From the NCBI RefSeq assembly GCF_003044565.1, contig NZ_POXG01000008.1, forward strand, positions 1 to 64,000: a stretch of 64,000 nucleotides of DNA. The letters run 5' to 3'. This DNA comes from Neisseria sicca (GTDB lineage Bacteria > Pseudomonadota > Gammaproteobacteria > Burkholderiales > Neisseriaceae). Shown one piece after another: positions 1 to 8,324 of the stretch; positions within the stretch are counted from its first letter, which is position 1, and each line of letters opens with the position of its first letter. The notes under the pieces are model-generated. The model was not told the DNA's origin, ran no database searches, and worked only from the letters and a program-made list of their open reading frames with translations. Position numbers and translations under genes: made by a program.

Positions 1-67
1 CTGCCGCTAAGAAATAAGTTTAATGCCGCATTCCCAAAGGGGAATGTGCGCAACAGACCGCGTGATA

Positions 68-106
68 AAAGGCCGTCCGATACCCTCGGGGATTCGGGCG
101 GCCTTT
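68..106. terminator. Stem-loop terminator
   Basis: A 13-bp inverted repeat (AAAGGCCGTCCGA against TCGGGCGGCCTTT, one mismatch) flanks a short loop. The A-run on the left gives a U-tract for minus-strand transcripts. The gene it serves lies outside the window or was removed by the neighbouring insertion. Confidence 0.6.
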
Positions 107-130
107 GTGTCGGGCGGGTATGACGTCATG

Positions 131-846
131 AGACCTTTGCAAAATTCCCCAAAATCCCCTAAATTCCCACCAAGACATTTAGGGGATTTCTCATAAGCAC
201 CTTCTTCCAGCAAACCGCACAAGCCATGATTGCCAAACACATCGACCGCTTCCCACTATTGAAGTTGGATCAAGTGATTGATTGGCAACCGATCGAACAG
301 TACCAGGATCGTCAAAGACCTCGACCACCTGATCGTCCTGTCTATCATCTGTTGTCTATGTTTAAAGCTGTCTTGCTCGACCAATGGCACAGCCTCTCCG
401 ATCCCGAACTCGAACACAGCCTCATCACCCGCATCGATTTCAACCTGTTTTGCCGCTTTGACGAACTGAGCATCCCCGATTACAGCACCTTATGCCGCTA
501 CCGCAACCAACCGCTGACAGCAGCCCAAACCAAACGTAACCGATATATTGAAAACCCGTTATGTAGTCGAACAAGAATTCGGTACGCTGCACTGTAAGTT
601 CCACTATGCGCTGGCAGCTTATTTGGGTCTGAAATGTGAGTGCGCAAAGCCATCTGAAGGCGGTGTGTTTTAACCTGTTGAAAGCGGCTAACAGGCTAAG
701 TGCGCTTGTTGTTGCCTAAAAGGCGACCCGAATACCCGATTATCGGGTATTCGGGGAAAAAAGAGGGGTTTGGAACGGGAAAAGCTGCAATTCTGCATTT
801 AGATTTCGGCTGTTTTGTGGGAAAAGGACTATTTTACAAAGGTCTC
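131..846 (+). mobile_element. Internally deleted IS5-type insertion sequence
   Basis: The left end AGACCTTTGCAAAAT (131-145) is matched by the reverse complement of 832-846 with one mismatch. Between them lie the start and the end of an IS5/IS1106-like transposase with the middle missing. A perfect 13-bp inverted repeat at 727-739/743-755 sits just after the transposase end. No convincing target duplication is visible. About 0.7 kb remains, so it cannot transpose by itself. The same termini recur at 43178-43257. Confidence 0.75.
226..719 (+). pseudogene. IS5/IS1106-like transposase, deleted and frameshifted
   Basis: The reading frame from 226 gives a typical IS5 transposase N-terminus (IDRFPLLKLDQVIDW, then HLLSMFKAVLLDQWHSLSDPELE). 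After about 505 it jumps directly to C-terminal sequence (LTAAQTKRNRY, KTRYVVEQEFGTLH, then SHLKAVCFNLLKAANRLSA), so the DDE catalytic middle is gone. Two frame changes, near 548 and 635, are needed to read through to the TAA at 717-719. Inactive. Family named from recalled IS1106/IS1655-type proteins; not searched. Confidence 0.75.
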
Positions 847-918
847 TTGATGTGTGATGAAACATTCTCAAATATACCAAAAGCCGTAGAAGCATTCAAA
901 CAAGGTGAGCGCCATTAG
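847..918 (+). pseudogene. Orphan C-terminal tail of an unknown gene
   Basis: Immediately after the IS right end an open frame encodes about 23 residues (CDETFSNIPKAVEAF, then KQGERH) and stops just before an inverted uptake-sequence pair. It looks like the 3' end of a gene whose body was lost with the IS insertion. Family not recognised. Confidence 0.35.
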
Positions 919-923
919 TAAAG

Positions 924-951
924 AGGTCGTCTGAAAGCTTTCAGACGACCT
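924..951. terminator. Inverted uptake-sequence pair, bidirectional terminator
   Basis: A perfect 28-bp palindrome made of two head-to-head AGGTCGTCTGAA copies. It separates the plus-strand gene tail at 847-918 from the minus-strand gene ending at 1009. Confidence 0.7.
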
Positions 952-960
952 TGATAGATG

Positions 961-989
961 TTTGGTTTCTAACCTAATCTACACTTGTA
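961..989 (-). repeat. Cassette trailer, copy 1
   Basis: Motif TTGGTTTCTAACCTAATCTA, next to the uptake-sequence palindrome and just downstream of the stop at 1009. On the coding strand it reads as a GTAGATTGGGTT-type short hairpin. Confidence 0.5.
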
Positions 990-1008
990 TAATTTAAGAT
1001 AAACCGAA

Positions 1009-1560
1009 TCATGACAGTAAGCTTTTTAACCACTCAATAAACCAATCAAACCAACTTCCTTTATTTTTATTTAAAGATTCCTGTTCAGATTGGATAGAAA
1101 CTCTATCTACACATTGATCTCTAATATAATCTTGAATCCTAAAATGATCATCGTGATCTTTTTTAAGGCAAATCGTATCACCAAAACCTGTGTAATTTGG
1201 CTCTATTCTTAATTGTTCATTTTTATTTCGATCAGGATGTAGATGAATTGCATAAATTTGTTTGTCTTCTAATTTTATACCTGGAAAATTTGAAGAATCC
1301 ATCATAATACATTTTTCTTTAGTTGGATAATTTTCTTCAAATGTTGTCGCATAGAGCATGCTATCCATATTTTCTGAATAAATTTGAGATATATTTATGA
1401 AATATGCGCCAATTAATTCAGGTTTGTTGATATAAAGACATGGAGTATTATTAACCATCCTGAAGTTAACTCTTCCATCTGCATAAGGGGATTTAGAAAA
1501 AGCATTACAATTAAATGTAAATAACAAAATTGACAACGCAGAAAATAGTTTTATATACAT
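1009..1560 (-). CDS. Exported protein, possible T6SS immunity protein
   Basis: 183 aa with an N-terminal hydrophobic signal (MYIKLFSALSILLFTFNCNAF); cleavage after CNA, or lipidation at Cys18, is possible, though TFNC is a poor lipobox. Several Cys and a GRVNFR...NNTPCLYI segment resemble the small periplasmic lipoproteins annotated as putative T6SS immunity proteins in Acinetobacter and Neisseria. That resemblance is from memory and weak. AT-rich compared with the core genes, with its own trailer and uptake-sequence hairpin downstream, so it looks like a transferable cassette. Function not established. Confidence 0.55.
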   Translation of the reverse strand: MYIKLFSALSILLFTFNCNAFSKSPYADGRVNFRMVNNTPCLYINKPELIGAYFINISQIYSENMDSMLYATTFEENYPTKEKCIMMDSSNFPGIKLEDKQIYAIHLHPDRNKNEQLRIEPNYTGFGDTICLKKDHDDHFRIQDYIRDQCVDRVSIQSEQESLNKNKGSWFDWFIEWLKSLLS

Positions 1561-1606
1561 AGAAAATCCAGAGTGTAAAACAGTTATTGCAACGGATACA
1601 AAGCAA

Positions 1607-1635
1607 AGGTTGTCTGAAAACTTTCAGACGACCTT
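1607..1635. terminator. Inverted uptake-sequence pair with one degenerate copy
   Basis: AAAGGTTGTCTGAAA faces TTTCAGACGACCTT; the left copy has T in place of C. It lies between the 1695-1982 fragment and the start region of the 1009-1560 gene. Confidence 0.55.
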
Positions 1636-1640
1636 GATAA

Positions 1641-1668
1641 CAGACTTTCAATTCAATCTACGCTTGCT
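1641..1668 (-). repeat. Cassette trailer, copy 2 (degenerate)
   Basis: CTTTCAATTCAATCTACGCTTG lies 26 bp after the stop of the 1695-1982 fragment; its left arm is degenerate relative to copies 1 and 3. Confidence 0.4.
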
Positions 1669-1694
1669 GGATAGCACCGATAAGAAGGTAATTT

Positions 1695-1982
1695 TTACAA
1701 TTGAAATTTACGGCAACTATTTACATTATCCACGCCATAATAATCTTCCGCATCCAATTTATTATTTCTATAAAATATAGGTATTTCTCTAAAATATTTA
1801 TCTAAATCAATATCTACATCTCCGTCACTTAAGGTATTTCCCTTCTTCCAATTAACATAGTATTTAGGAGGTGCCATAACTAAACATCCACTTTTATGAT
1901 TTAAAATCAGAATATTATTAGTTTCATGATAATGCGAGGAGTTTTCTTCCAAATCCTCTACCATGCCTCCATCTATATGCAT
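1695..1982 (-). pseudogene. Probable 5'-truncated accessory gene
   Basis: An open frame of 95 codons from ATG (MHIDGGMVEDLEE) with AT-rich coding and a C-terminal Cys, but no signal peptide. The upstream frame is open only a further dozen codons before a TGA. Similar neighbours begin with signal sequences, so this is probably the 3' part of a former exported protein. A short cytosolic immunity protein is the alternative. Family not recognised. Confidence 0.35.
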
Positions 1983-2064
1983 AAGTATCGAGGTCGGCAG
2001 GTTTGTGATGATGGTGTATCAAAACCATATGAACAATTGAACAGGACGACTACTATTGGTAGAG

Positions 2065-2091
2065 AGGTCGTCTGAAAATTTCAGACGACCT
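2065..2091. terminator. Inverted uptake-sequence pair
   Basis: AGGTCGTCTGAAAA and TTTCAGACGACCT with no spacer, downstream of the minus-strand frame ending at 2136. Confidence 0.6.
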
Positions 2092-2098
2092 TGATAGA

Positions 2099-2127
2099 TG
2101 TTGGATTTCCAACCCAATCTACGCTTA
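2099..2127 (-). repeat. Cassette trailer, copy 3
   Basis: GTTGGATTTCCAACCCAATC followed by TACGC; the best-preserved copy. It ends 9 bp before the stop codon of the 2136-2375 frame. Confidence 0.5.
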
Positions 2128-2135
2128 TTACACTC

Positions 2136-2375
2136 TTACGGATGTTTTGAAAAGCATTTTCCGGAATAGGCGATGACGGAGGCAGCATATTGAATCGATA
2201 CTCGGAAGGATGGCATTTGATGTTCGATTTGTCTGCGCTTTTTATGTTTATATCGACGGTATCGGTATTTTTTGCCGAACAAAACAGCATTATGATAGGT
2301 ATAAACTGCGTACTTAAAATAGTCATCATAAATCATCTTCAAGCTTTTATCATTACGCATAATATCCCATATCAT
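2136..2375 (-). CDS. Small basic protein of unknown function
   Basis: 79 aa, rich in Lys, Arg and Tyr (KKYRYRRYKHKKRRQ near the middle), ending just upstream of a cassette trailer as the other accessory genes do. A TAG lies ten codons upstream of the ATG in the same frame. A competing minus-strand frame (2081-2329) and a plus-strand frame overlap it; the trailer position favours this one. It may be the C-terminal remnant of a larger toxin or effector. Not recognised. Confidence 0.3.
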   Translation of the reverse strand: MIWDIMRNDKSLKMIYDDYFKYAVYTYHNAVLFGKKYRYRRYKHKKRRQIEHQMPSFRVSIQYAASVIAYSGKCFSKHP

Positions 2376-2575
2376 TTCCCGACGCAGTTTTCTTTGGATT
2401 TCTCCCTAATGTGGAAACCAAAAATTTCGTTATAAAATGAAAACTTTGTTCAAATTTTTGCTGATGATTGAAATTTTATCTTTTAGGACGGTAGAATGCG
2501 GGGTTATTGGATAGGAGACATCCTCTAAATGTTGGGACTACCTGATTTGTGGTTCCGAGTGTCAAAATTTGAACA

Positions 2576-3565
2576 ATGAAAGTACCGATCATGCAGGAAC
2601 CTTATTCTCGCGAGGGGAATAATCCCTCATCTCATTCCGGCTCGTTTTGGGAGCGTGAAGTATTGCGCGAAGTCTTGCTGGCTTCTTATAAAGAGCAACG
2701 TAATGCCCGTATTTGGCGAAATATTTGGCGTGTTATCGGTGTGATTTTATTTCTTATGTTTATTGCGTCACTGTTTGGAGACGATACCGATGCAGTGCAA
2801 AGCAGCGGGGAACATACGGCAGTTATCGATTTGAAAGGTGAAATCGGCAATGAACTTGATGATCAGGTTGAGATGCTGCGTACCGGTATGGAGGCGGTTT
2901 ACAATAATCCCAATGCTAAAGCGATTATCATCCGCGCCAATAGTCCGGGCGGGTCGCCTGTGGTTTCAAATATTGCGTTTAACGAAATCCGCCGCATGAA
3001 GTCGGAGCATAAAGACATTCCTGTATATGTAGTGGCGGAAGATATGTGTGCATCGGGCTGTTATTACATTGCGGCGGCGGCTGACAAGATTTATGCGGAT
3101 CCTTCCAGCGTGGTCGGCAGTATCGGTGTAATTGGGGGAGGGTTTGATGCGACGGGGCTGATGGATAAAATCGGTATCAAACGTCGTCTGAAAATCGCGG
3201 GTAGCAATAAAGGCATGGGCGATCCGTTTTCTCCTGAAACGCCCGCACAAACTCAGATTTGGGAAAAAATGCTGACGGATATCCATAAGGAATTTATTAA
3301 ATCGGTTAAACTCGGACGCGGAAAGCGTTTGAAAGATCAGCAGTATTCTGATGTTTTCAGCGGACGTATCTATACGGGTTCAGAGGCTAAAGAAGTGGGA
3401 TTGATTGATGATTTCGGCAGCGTATATAGTGTTGCCCGAGATGTCGTTAAAGCCCCTGAGCTGGTGAACTATACGCCTGAAGAAGATTTCGGCAAAATGC
3501 TGGGTCGCCATTTGAGTGCTGAAATGGAGACTAAAGTTAAAGAAAAACTGTCGAAAATATGGTAA
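2576..3565 (+). CDS. sppA: S49 family signal peptide peptidase
   Basis: 329 aa membrane-anchored serine protease that degrades cleaved signal peptides in the inner membrane. One transmembrane helix at about residues 49-66 is followed by the protease domain. NSPGGSP contributes the oxyanion region, Ser160 in CASGCYYIA is the expected nucleophile and Lys212 in GSNKG the likely base. The length is that of the short half-size SppA rather than the tandem 67-kDa E. coli form. An in-frame ATG at 2591 (MQEPYS) is an equally good start. Followed by duplicated unit 1. Confidence 0.88.
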   Translation: MKVPIMQEPYSREGNNPSSHSGSFWEREVLREVLLASYKEQRNARIWRNIWRVIGVILFLMFIASLFGDDTDAVQSSGEHTAVIDLKGEIGNELDDQVEMLRTGMEAVYNNPNAKAIIIRANSPGGSPVVSNIAFNEIRRMKSEHKDIPVYVVAEDMCASGCYYIAAAADKIYADPSSVVGSIGVIGGGFDATGLMDKIGIKRRLKIAGSNKGMGDPFSPETPAQTQIWEKMLTDIHKEFIKSVKLGRGKRLKDQQYSDVFSGRIYTGSEAKEVGLIDDFGSVYSVARDVVKAPELVNYTPEEDFGKMLGRHLSAEMETKVKEKLSKIW

Positions 3566-3613
3566 CAGGATTGGTCCATTATTCATCCGTTGTTGTCATA
3601 AGTAGGCGTGTGT

Positions 3614-3790
3614 GAGGTCGTCTGAAAACGTATCTCTCGAGATGTTTGATGATGTTTCAAATGCCGTTTCTAAAACTGGGATGGTAACGAACCGATAACA
3701 AAAAAGCGGCTGGGAAGATGTCCTTGCCGCTTTTTTAAATGCGCTGGTATAGGGTAAAGTTAACTGTCTTCTATCAAATTAAAGAGACCG
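3614..3790 (+). repeat. 177-bp duplicated intergenic unit, copy 1
   Basis: Runs from GAGGTCGTCTGAAAACGTAT to AAAGAGACCG and is about 90 percent identical to 4933-5104. It contains one uptake sequence, a conserved core (GATGTTTGATGATGTTTCAA, then GATGGTAACGAACCGATAAC) and a strong terminator. In this copy the last bases are followed at once by the ATG of the 3792 gene. Conservation over the whole unit suggests segmental duplication; an sRNA-like transcript ending at the hairpin is possible. Confidence 0.75.
3701..3736 (+). terminator. Intrinsic terminator in duplicated unit, copy 1
   Basis: AAAAAGCGGC pairs with GCCGCTTTTTT across a 15-bp loop; the T-run suits plus-strand transcription. It may end sppA transcripts or a short RNA encoded by the unit. 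Confidence 0.7.
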
Positions 3791-3791
3791 T

Positions 3792-4154
3792 ATGAATATA
3801 CTGACAACCTTTATTTTTGCACTGTTTTCCATGTCGGAACCTAAAATTGCCGAAATCCGGCACACGGTGGAGTATGGTGGATTGCTACAAATCAGGATTG
3901 CTACAAATCATAATCGGTCATGTGGCAGCATTAACATGACGCCGGCCAGATTAGATTACATCATCACTTGCGGCCGATATGCAGGCAAAGCCCTGATACC
4001 TCATCATAAGATCATATTGAAACATACCGGGCAGCAGCTTGTCGCAAGTTACCGTTCAAATGGAAAGATATTGTTCAAAATTACCTGTTCTGCCAATGAA
4101 TACAGAAAAATCTCCGCCTTTCTGTCCGATTCTGCAGAGGACAGGCAGATGTAG
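3792..4154 (+). CDS. Small protein of unknown function
   Basis: 120 aa beginning MNILTTFIFALFSMSEPKIAE; the hydrophobic start is short for a signal peptide but may be one. Two central Cys and basic residues follow. An AAAGAGA Shine-Dalgarno-like stretch directly precedes the start, within the end of duplicated unit 1. A short internal duplication (LLQIRIATNH preceded by a repeated GATTGCTACAAATCA) is visible around 3880-3910. Family not recognised. Confidence 0.5.
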   Translation: MNILTTFIFALFSMSEPKIAEIRHTVEYGGLLQIRIATNHNRSCGSINMTPARLDYIITCGRYAGKALIPHHKIILKHTGQQLVASYRSNGKILFKITCSANEYRKISAFLSDSAEDRQM

Positions 4155-4290
4155 ATTAGGACGAAAAGCCTGCATTCGCCCCGCAGTCATCCATAGGAAA
4201 ATTACGGACGACTGATTTATAATGCCTGATTTCTAGGTATAGCTATTTCATACGTTCTGCCGTTATTCGACAATATCTTGAGGTCATACT

Positions 4291-4833
4291 ATGCTCATCC
4301 TGCTTGATCAAGACAATGTACTTGCCGATTTTGAAAGCGGGTTCCGCCGGCATTGGCACAACCGCTTTGGCGAAGATGCGCCGATAGAGGGCAAAGAACA
4401 TCTCTTCTATATTCGCGACCGCCTGCCCGAACACCTGCAAGCACGCGCGGCAGAGCTTTACGGATCGGTTGGTTTTTTTGAGAGCCTGCCACCTGTTTCT
4501 GGCGCAGTCGAAGCCGCCCGCGCACTTTTGGCTGCCGGGCACGACGTACGCATCTGTACTGCGCCAGTGAACCAATACCGCTACTGTGCCGGTGAAAAAA
4601 TTGCTTGGGTGGAGCAGCATCTGGGCGAGGAGTGGACACGGCGCGTCATCATTGCCAAAGACAAAACCTGGGTGCGTGGCGATATCCTCATCGATGACAA
4701 ACCGAATATCGAAGGCACATTGCCGCCTCTGTGGCAGCATCGTCTTTATGATGCACCACACAACCGCCATTTAGATGTGCCCCGCATCGTATGGTCACAG
4801 CCGGAAACTTGGGCGGATTTGCTGGTCGGTTGA
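4291..4833 (+). CDS. HAD-type 5'(3')-deoxyribonucleotidase (NT5C-like)
   Basis: 180 aa. The HAD motif I is at the very start (LLDQDNVLAD, nucleophile Asp6 and acid Asp8), followed by an NT5C-type cap (GFFESLPPVSGAVEA), motif II near ICTAPVNQYRYC and motif IV DILIDDKP. It should dephosphorylate nucleoside monophosphates in the cytosol. Motif I has Asn where DMDG-type members have Gly. Lies between the two copies of the duplicated unit. Exact substrate not deducible. Confidence 0.75.
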   Translation: MLILLDQDNVLADFESGFRRHWHNRFGEDAPIEGKEHLFYIRDRLPEHLQARAAELYGSVGFFESLPPVSGAVEAARALLAAGHDVRICTAPVNQYRYCAGEKIAWVEQHLGEEWTRRVIIAKDKTWVRGDILIDDKPNIEGTLPPLWQHRLYDAPHNRHLDVPRIVWSQPETWADLLVG

Positions 4834-4932
4834 TACGGCTTTTGCGTGTATGGCGGATATAGTGAATTCGCCGGAGACCGAGTTGGTTTTTGATTGATTT
4901 TTGTTTTGAGTAAAAGATTGCCCATATACTGA

Positions 4933-5104
4933 GAGGTCGTCTGAAAACGTATATTTTGAGATGTTTGATGATGTTTCAAACGCCGTTTCTAAACTGGGAT
5001 GGTAACGAACCGATAACAAAAGAGCGGCTTGGAAGATGTCCTTGCCGCTTTTTTAAGTTTGCTGATATGGGGTAAAGTTATCCGTCCTTCGATTAAAGCG
5101 ACCG
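4933..5104 (+). repeat. 172-bp duplicated intergenic unit, copy 2
   Basis: Second copy of the unit at 3614-3790, in the same orientation. It ends in GATTAAAGCGACCG but is not followed by a start codon. The 488-bp gap holding it (4834-5321) also has an isolated uptake sequence near 5212 and no credible gene. Confidence 0.75.
5018..5054 (+). terminator. Intrinsic terminator in duplicated unit, copy 2
   Basis: AGCGGC and GCCGCTTTTTT around the same loop as copy 1. There is no gene directly upstream on this strand except the nucleotidase ending at 4833, which supports a short RNA or readthrough control. Confidence 0.65.
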
Positions 5105-5321
5105 CAGAAGTAGTTTTTTGTATGTCAAACAGTTTTTTGTTGATAATACGAAGGCTTCAAGCTCGGAACGGCTGAGGCTGAATGTTTATCATGAAATGCC
5201 AAGGAATGTTTGAGGTCGTCTGAAAAGCCATTTTGTCATTTCATCTACATGATAAAGGTTTATCAGCCGGCGTTAGCGCCCCCGATTTTTGCATCCAACC
5301 CCTTCATATCTTATAAATATT

Positions 5322-6257
5322 ATGATTAATGTCCAACATCTAGATTTTTACTACGGCAATACGCAGGCCTTGTACGATGTCTCGGTCGAGCTTCCGCAAG
5401 GCAGTATTACCGGATTAATCGGACCTAATGGTGCCGGCAAATCCACTTTGATGCGCTGTATGGCAGGATTGGAAATCCCGACATCCGGCGATGTCTTGCT
5501 TGACGGTCTGCCTATTCTTGATAATCCGCGCGACAGCTTTTCCAAACTCGGCTACCTGCCTGATTTTTTTGGTTTGCCGGATGGTTTGAGCGTAATCCAG
5601 TGCTTAACTTATGCCGCCAAATCCCGCGGTATTCCTGATGCGCGACTTCCTGATTTGCTGCTGGAAACCGTTCGCCTGCTGAATTTGGAACATAAACTGT
5701 ATGCCAAAGTCAGCGATCTCTCCCGTGGTCAGAAGCAGCGTGTCGGTATCGGGCAAGTCATCATCCATCGTCCTAAGTTCCTGCTTTTGGATGAACCTGC
5801 CAGCGGTCTTGATCCTGAAGCACGACATGAATTGTCTTTGTTGCTGCTGAAGCTCAAAGATGAAGGCATGAGTATTTTGGTATCGAGCCATATTCTTTCC
5901 GAGCTGGATGAATATTGTTCGCATATGCTGGTGATCAAAGGCGGACGTGTTCAGGCATTTCAATCTGTTAATGATGATGTTAACGAAGATCAGACTGTTT
6001 CGCTGCAATTTGTTGGTTTGGATGAATCCATATTCGAGCGGGTCCGCAATACGGAAGGTGTGAAGCAGGCAGAATGGAGCAATCATGCCGTTACCGTCGT
6101 ATTGGATGCGGGAGAAGAAGCGCGTGCAGCCTTGTTGCGCAAGCTGTTTGAGCAAAACTTGCCTTTGAGCGAAGCTGCCGTCATTAAAGCGTCGCTGCTG
6201 CACAGTTATCAAAACAGCCTCAATCCCCACAAACAGGAGCAAGCCGATGGACAATAA
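5322..6257 (+). CDS. ABC transporter ATP-binding protein
   Basis: 311 aa from ATG at 5322 (MINVQHLDFYYGNTQ); an upstream TTG at 5289 also opens the frame but is less likely. Walker A GPNGAGKST, signature LSRGQKQRVG, Walker B LLLDEPASGLDP and the H-loop SSHIL are all present, so it should hydrolyse ATP. The CcmA/NatA-like fold with a C-terminal extension is typical of ABC-2 exporters. Overlaps the permease gene by 11 bp, indicating co-translation. Substrate unknown. Confidence 0.85.
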   Translation: MINVQHLDFYYGNTQALYDVSVELPQGSITGLIGPNGAGKSTLMRCMAGLEIPTSGDVLLDGLPILDNPRDSFSKLGYLPDFFGLPDGLSVIQCLTYAAKSRGIPDARLPDLLLETVRLLNLEHKLYAKVSDLSRGQKQRVGIGQVIIHRPKFLLLDEPASGLDPEARHELSLLLLKLKDEGMSILVSSHILSELDEYCSHMLVIKGGRVQAFQSVNDDVNEDQTVSLQFVGLDESIFERVRNTEGVKQAEWSNHAVTVVLDAGEEARAALLRKLFEQNLPLSEAAVIKASLLHSYQNSLNPHKQEQADGQ

Positions 6258-7371
6258 ATTGAATATCCCCAAAATCCGGGTTAACGCCGAATTTCAAAGG
6301 CTGATGTGGCTCAACATGAGCTGGGGCATGATTGCAGGCATCATCATACTCTACAGCCTGTTTATCTTTGCTAAAGCAAATTCTGAGGACTTGGTGGAAT
6401 ATATTGCCGGAGTCGGTGCATTCGGCGCATTCATTTCAAGTATTGCCCTTTATCTGCAGATTGAGCGCAGTCTGCGCCAAGATGTATCCAGCAATGCGTT
6501 TGACCAGTTGCGTATGTCTTCTTTGTCTCCGTGGCAGATGGCTTGGGCGAGGATTGTTGTCGCACCTTTGACCGGTTGGGTTATTTTCCTTATCGGCTGG
6601 ATACTGATGGGGTTGACCATGCTTCATCCCGATCATAAAAGCAATGAGTTTTTCATCATGTGGGTGACCATGCCGCTTAATTCATGGGTGCTTGCCTGTC
6701 TGATATTGGTCAATGCTTTGCAGTTCAAACGCGGCAACAATCAATGGGAAGGATCTCTGTTGCAACTCCTATTGCTATTTGTTGTCATGGTCATGTTCGT
6801 CACCGGTATGTTGTCCGCCGCGGAAGATCTTTCATACTTGAGTGAAGGTGTATCCAATACAGTATCCCCAATTATTGCTTCCATTATTTCTGTTGTCTTA
6901 TGCAGCGTTGCCGCCCGCGCTGCTATGGCAGAACGTCTGCACCTGCGCTCTTCCCGATTGACTTTTATCGTACTTGGACTTCTTACGCCTTTAGCTTCAA
7001 TCAGTTTAGTAAGCAACTATCAACAAGCGCTGTATATTTGCGCCGTGGCTTATGGCGGCATGAGTATTTTGTCTTTGATTACGCAGAAGCAGACGACCTT
7101 TTCTTCTATTGGAGAATTTGTCCGTGCGCGCAATAGAAAACCGAAGTGGGCGATTGCTTCGTTGCCTGCTTGGATGATTCTTTTGCCTTTGGGATTGATT
7201 TGTGCCGCATTGGTGTCAGCAGAAATGGTATGGTCATACATAGCACAATTCTTTCTCCTCATGCTGCTGGTTTTTTCCATCAACCAAATGAAATGGCGAT
7301 ACAACAACATTACCATCACATTATTGATATACCTGCTTCTTCGAGGTCTTTGGTTCGTGATTGCATCGTAA
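6247..7371 (+). CDS. ABC-2 type membrane permease
   Basis: 374 aa with about ten hydrophobic segments spread over the length (for example IIAGIIILYSLFIFA, WVIFLIGWILMGL, LLLFVVMVMFVTGML) and no recognised soluble domain. The start overlaps the ATPase gene, so the two should form one inner-membrane transporter. Cargo not predictable; NatB-like sodium or toxic-peptide export is only a guess. An uptake-sequence terminator follows. Confidence 0.75.
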   Translation: MDNKLNIPKIRVNAEFQRLMWLNMSWGMIAGIIILYSLFIFAKANSEDLVEYIAGVGAFGAFISSIALYLQIERSLRQDVSSNAFDQLRMSSLSPWQMAWARIVVAPLTGWVIFLIGWILMGLTMLHPDHKSNEFFIMWVTMPLNSWVLACLILVNALQFKRGNNQWEGSLLQLLLLFVVMVMFVTGMLSAAEDLSYLSEGVSNTVSPIIASIISVVLCSVAARAAMAERLHLRSSRLTFIVLGLLTPLASISLVSNYQQALYICAVAYGGMSILSLITQKQTTFSSIGEFVRARNRKPKWAIASLPAWMILLPLGLICAALVSAEMVWSYIAQFFLLMLLVFSINQMKWRYNNITITLLIYLLLRGLWFVIAS

Positions 7372-7709
7372 CAGGAGCGTATTTTCCTGTTTTGCACCCT
7401 GCCTTTAGCCATAGAGAGGTTGGGAGGTAGGATAAAGGTCGTCTGAAAACCGGTTGATAAGGTTTTCAGACGACCTTTTTATCTATGCGCACATAAATTC
7501 GGCTATCTCGAGGCAGCCCATGCTTTCCCGCCCCAAACTCATGTACAACAACATTTAAATATCAGTTAAGAAATAAAGCCCAAAACCGCCCCTGCCTTGT
7601 CGGAATCGCCGAATGACGGTACTATGCGCAGTTAACAGCTTGATTGCCGTTCGGATGGTCATGCGTCCGGACGCGGTTTTAAATTCAGTATCTTATTTGA
7701 AAGCAGAAA
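7372..7709 (+). other. Intergenic region upstream of frr
   Basis: 338 bp without a gene. Apart from the terminator at 7434-7480 I see no repeat or conserved motif; the promoter of the frr-lpxA cluster is probably within 7500-7700 but no clear -35/-10 pair stands out. Confidence 0.5.
7434..7480. terminator. Inverted uptake-sequence pair terminator
   Basis: AAAGGTCGTCTGAAAACC pairs with GGTTTTCAGACGACCTTTTT around TTGATAA. It follows the ABC permease gene. Confidence 0.75.
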
Positions 7710-8267
7710 ATGATTAACGATATTCAAAAAACAGCGGAAAGCAAAATGCAGCGCTCGGTAGAAGTGCTGAAAGAGAATTTGGCGAAAGTGCGTACTGGAC
7801 GTGCGCATACCGGTCTGTTGGACCAAGTGGAAGTCGAATACTGGGGCAGCATGGTTCCAGTCAGCCAAGTTGCCAACGTGACACTTCTGGACGCGCGCAC
7901 CATCGGCGTAAAACCTTTTGAAAGCAATATGGCAGCCAAAGTCGAGAAAGCCATCCGCGATTCAAACTTGGGTCTGAACCCGGCAGCCGTCGGCGATTTG
8001 ATCCGCGTGCCTATGCCTATGTTGACCGAAGAGCGCCGTAAAGATTTGATTAAAGTCGTACGCAGCGAAGCGGAAGAAGGACGCGTGTCCATCCGCAACG
8101 TGCGCCGCGATGCAAACGATCACATCAAAAAACTCTTGAAAGACAAAGAAATTTCCGAAGACGAAGCACGTCGCGGCGAAGAGGCGGTTCAAAAACTGAC
8201 CGACAAATACATCGCCGAAGCCGATAAAACGCTGGCTGCCAAAGAAGAAGATTTGATGGCGATTTAA
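7710..8267 (+). CDS. frr: Ribosome recycling factor
   Basis: 185 aa, the standard RRF length. With EF-G it splits post-termination ribosomes. The N-terminal helix ([22 protein letters not shown]), the [12 protein letters not shown] segment of the small domain and the C-terminal helix with conserved Arg residues are intact. First gene of the cluster continuing with uppS and cdsA. Confidence 0.96.
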   Translation: MINDIQKTAESKMQRSVEVLKENLAKVRTGRAHTGLLDQVEVEYWGSMVPVSQVANVTLLDARTIGVKPFESNMAAKVEKAIRDSNLGLNPAAVGDLIRVPMPMLTEERRKDLIKVVRSEAEEGRVSIRNVRRDANDHIKKLLKDKEISEDEARRGEEAVQKLTDKYIAEADKTLAAKEEDLMAI

Positions 8268-8324
8268 ACCCTTGTCCGCGGCGTTTCAGACGACCTTTGA
8301 ACCGCCGCGCTGCGAAAGGCAGAT

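Noticed and set aside
961..2127. Short regularly spaced repeats as a CRISPR array
   Set aside because: The copies are 500-700 bp apart, degenerate, and separated by genes; they are cassette trailers, and no CRISPR array was found in the window.
2081..2329. 82-codon minus-strand frame overlapping the 79-aa basic frame
   Set aside because: Its 3' end translates the shared trailer repeat (SVDWVGNPTS), which is non-coding after the other genes.
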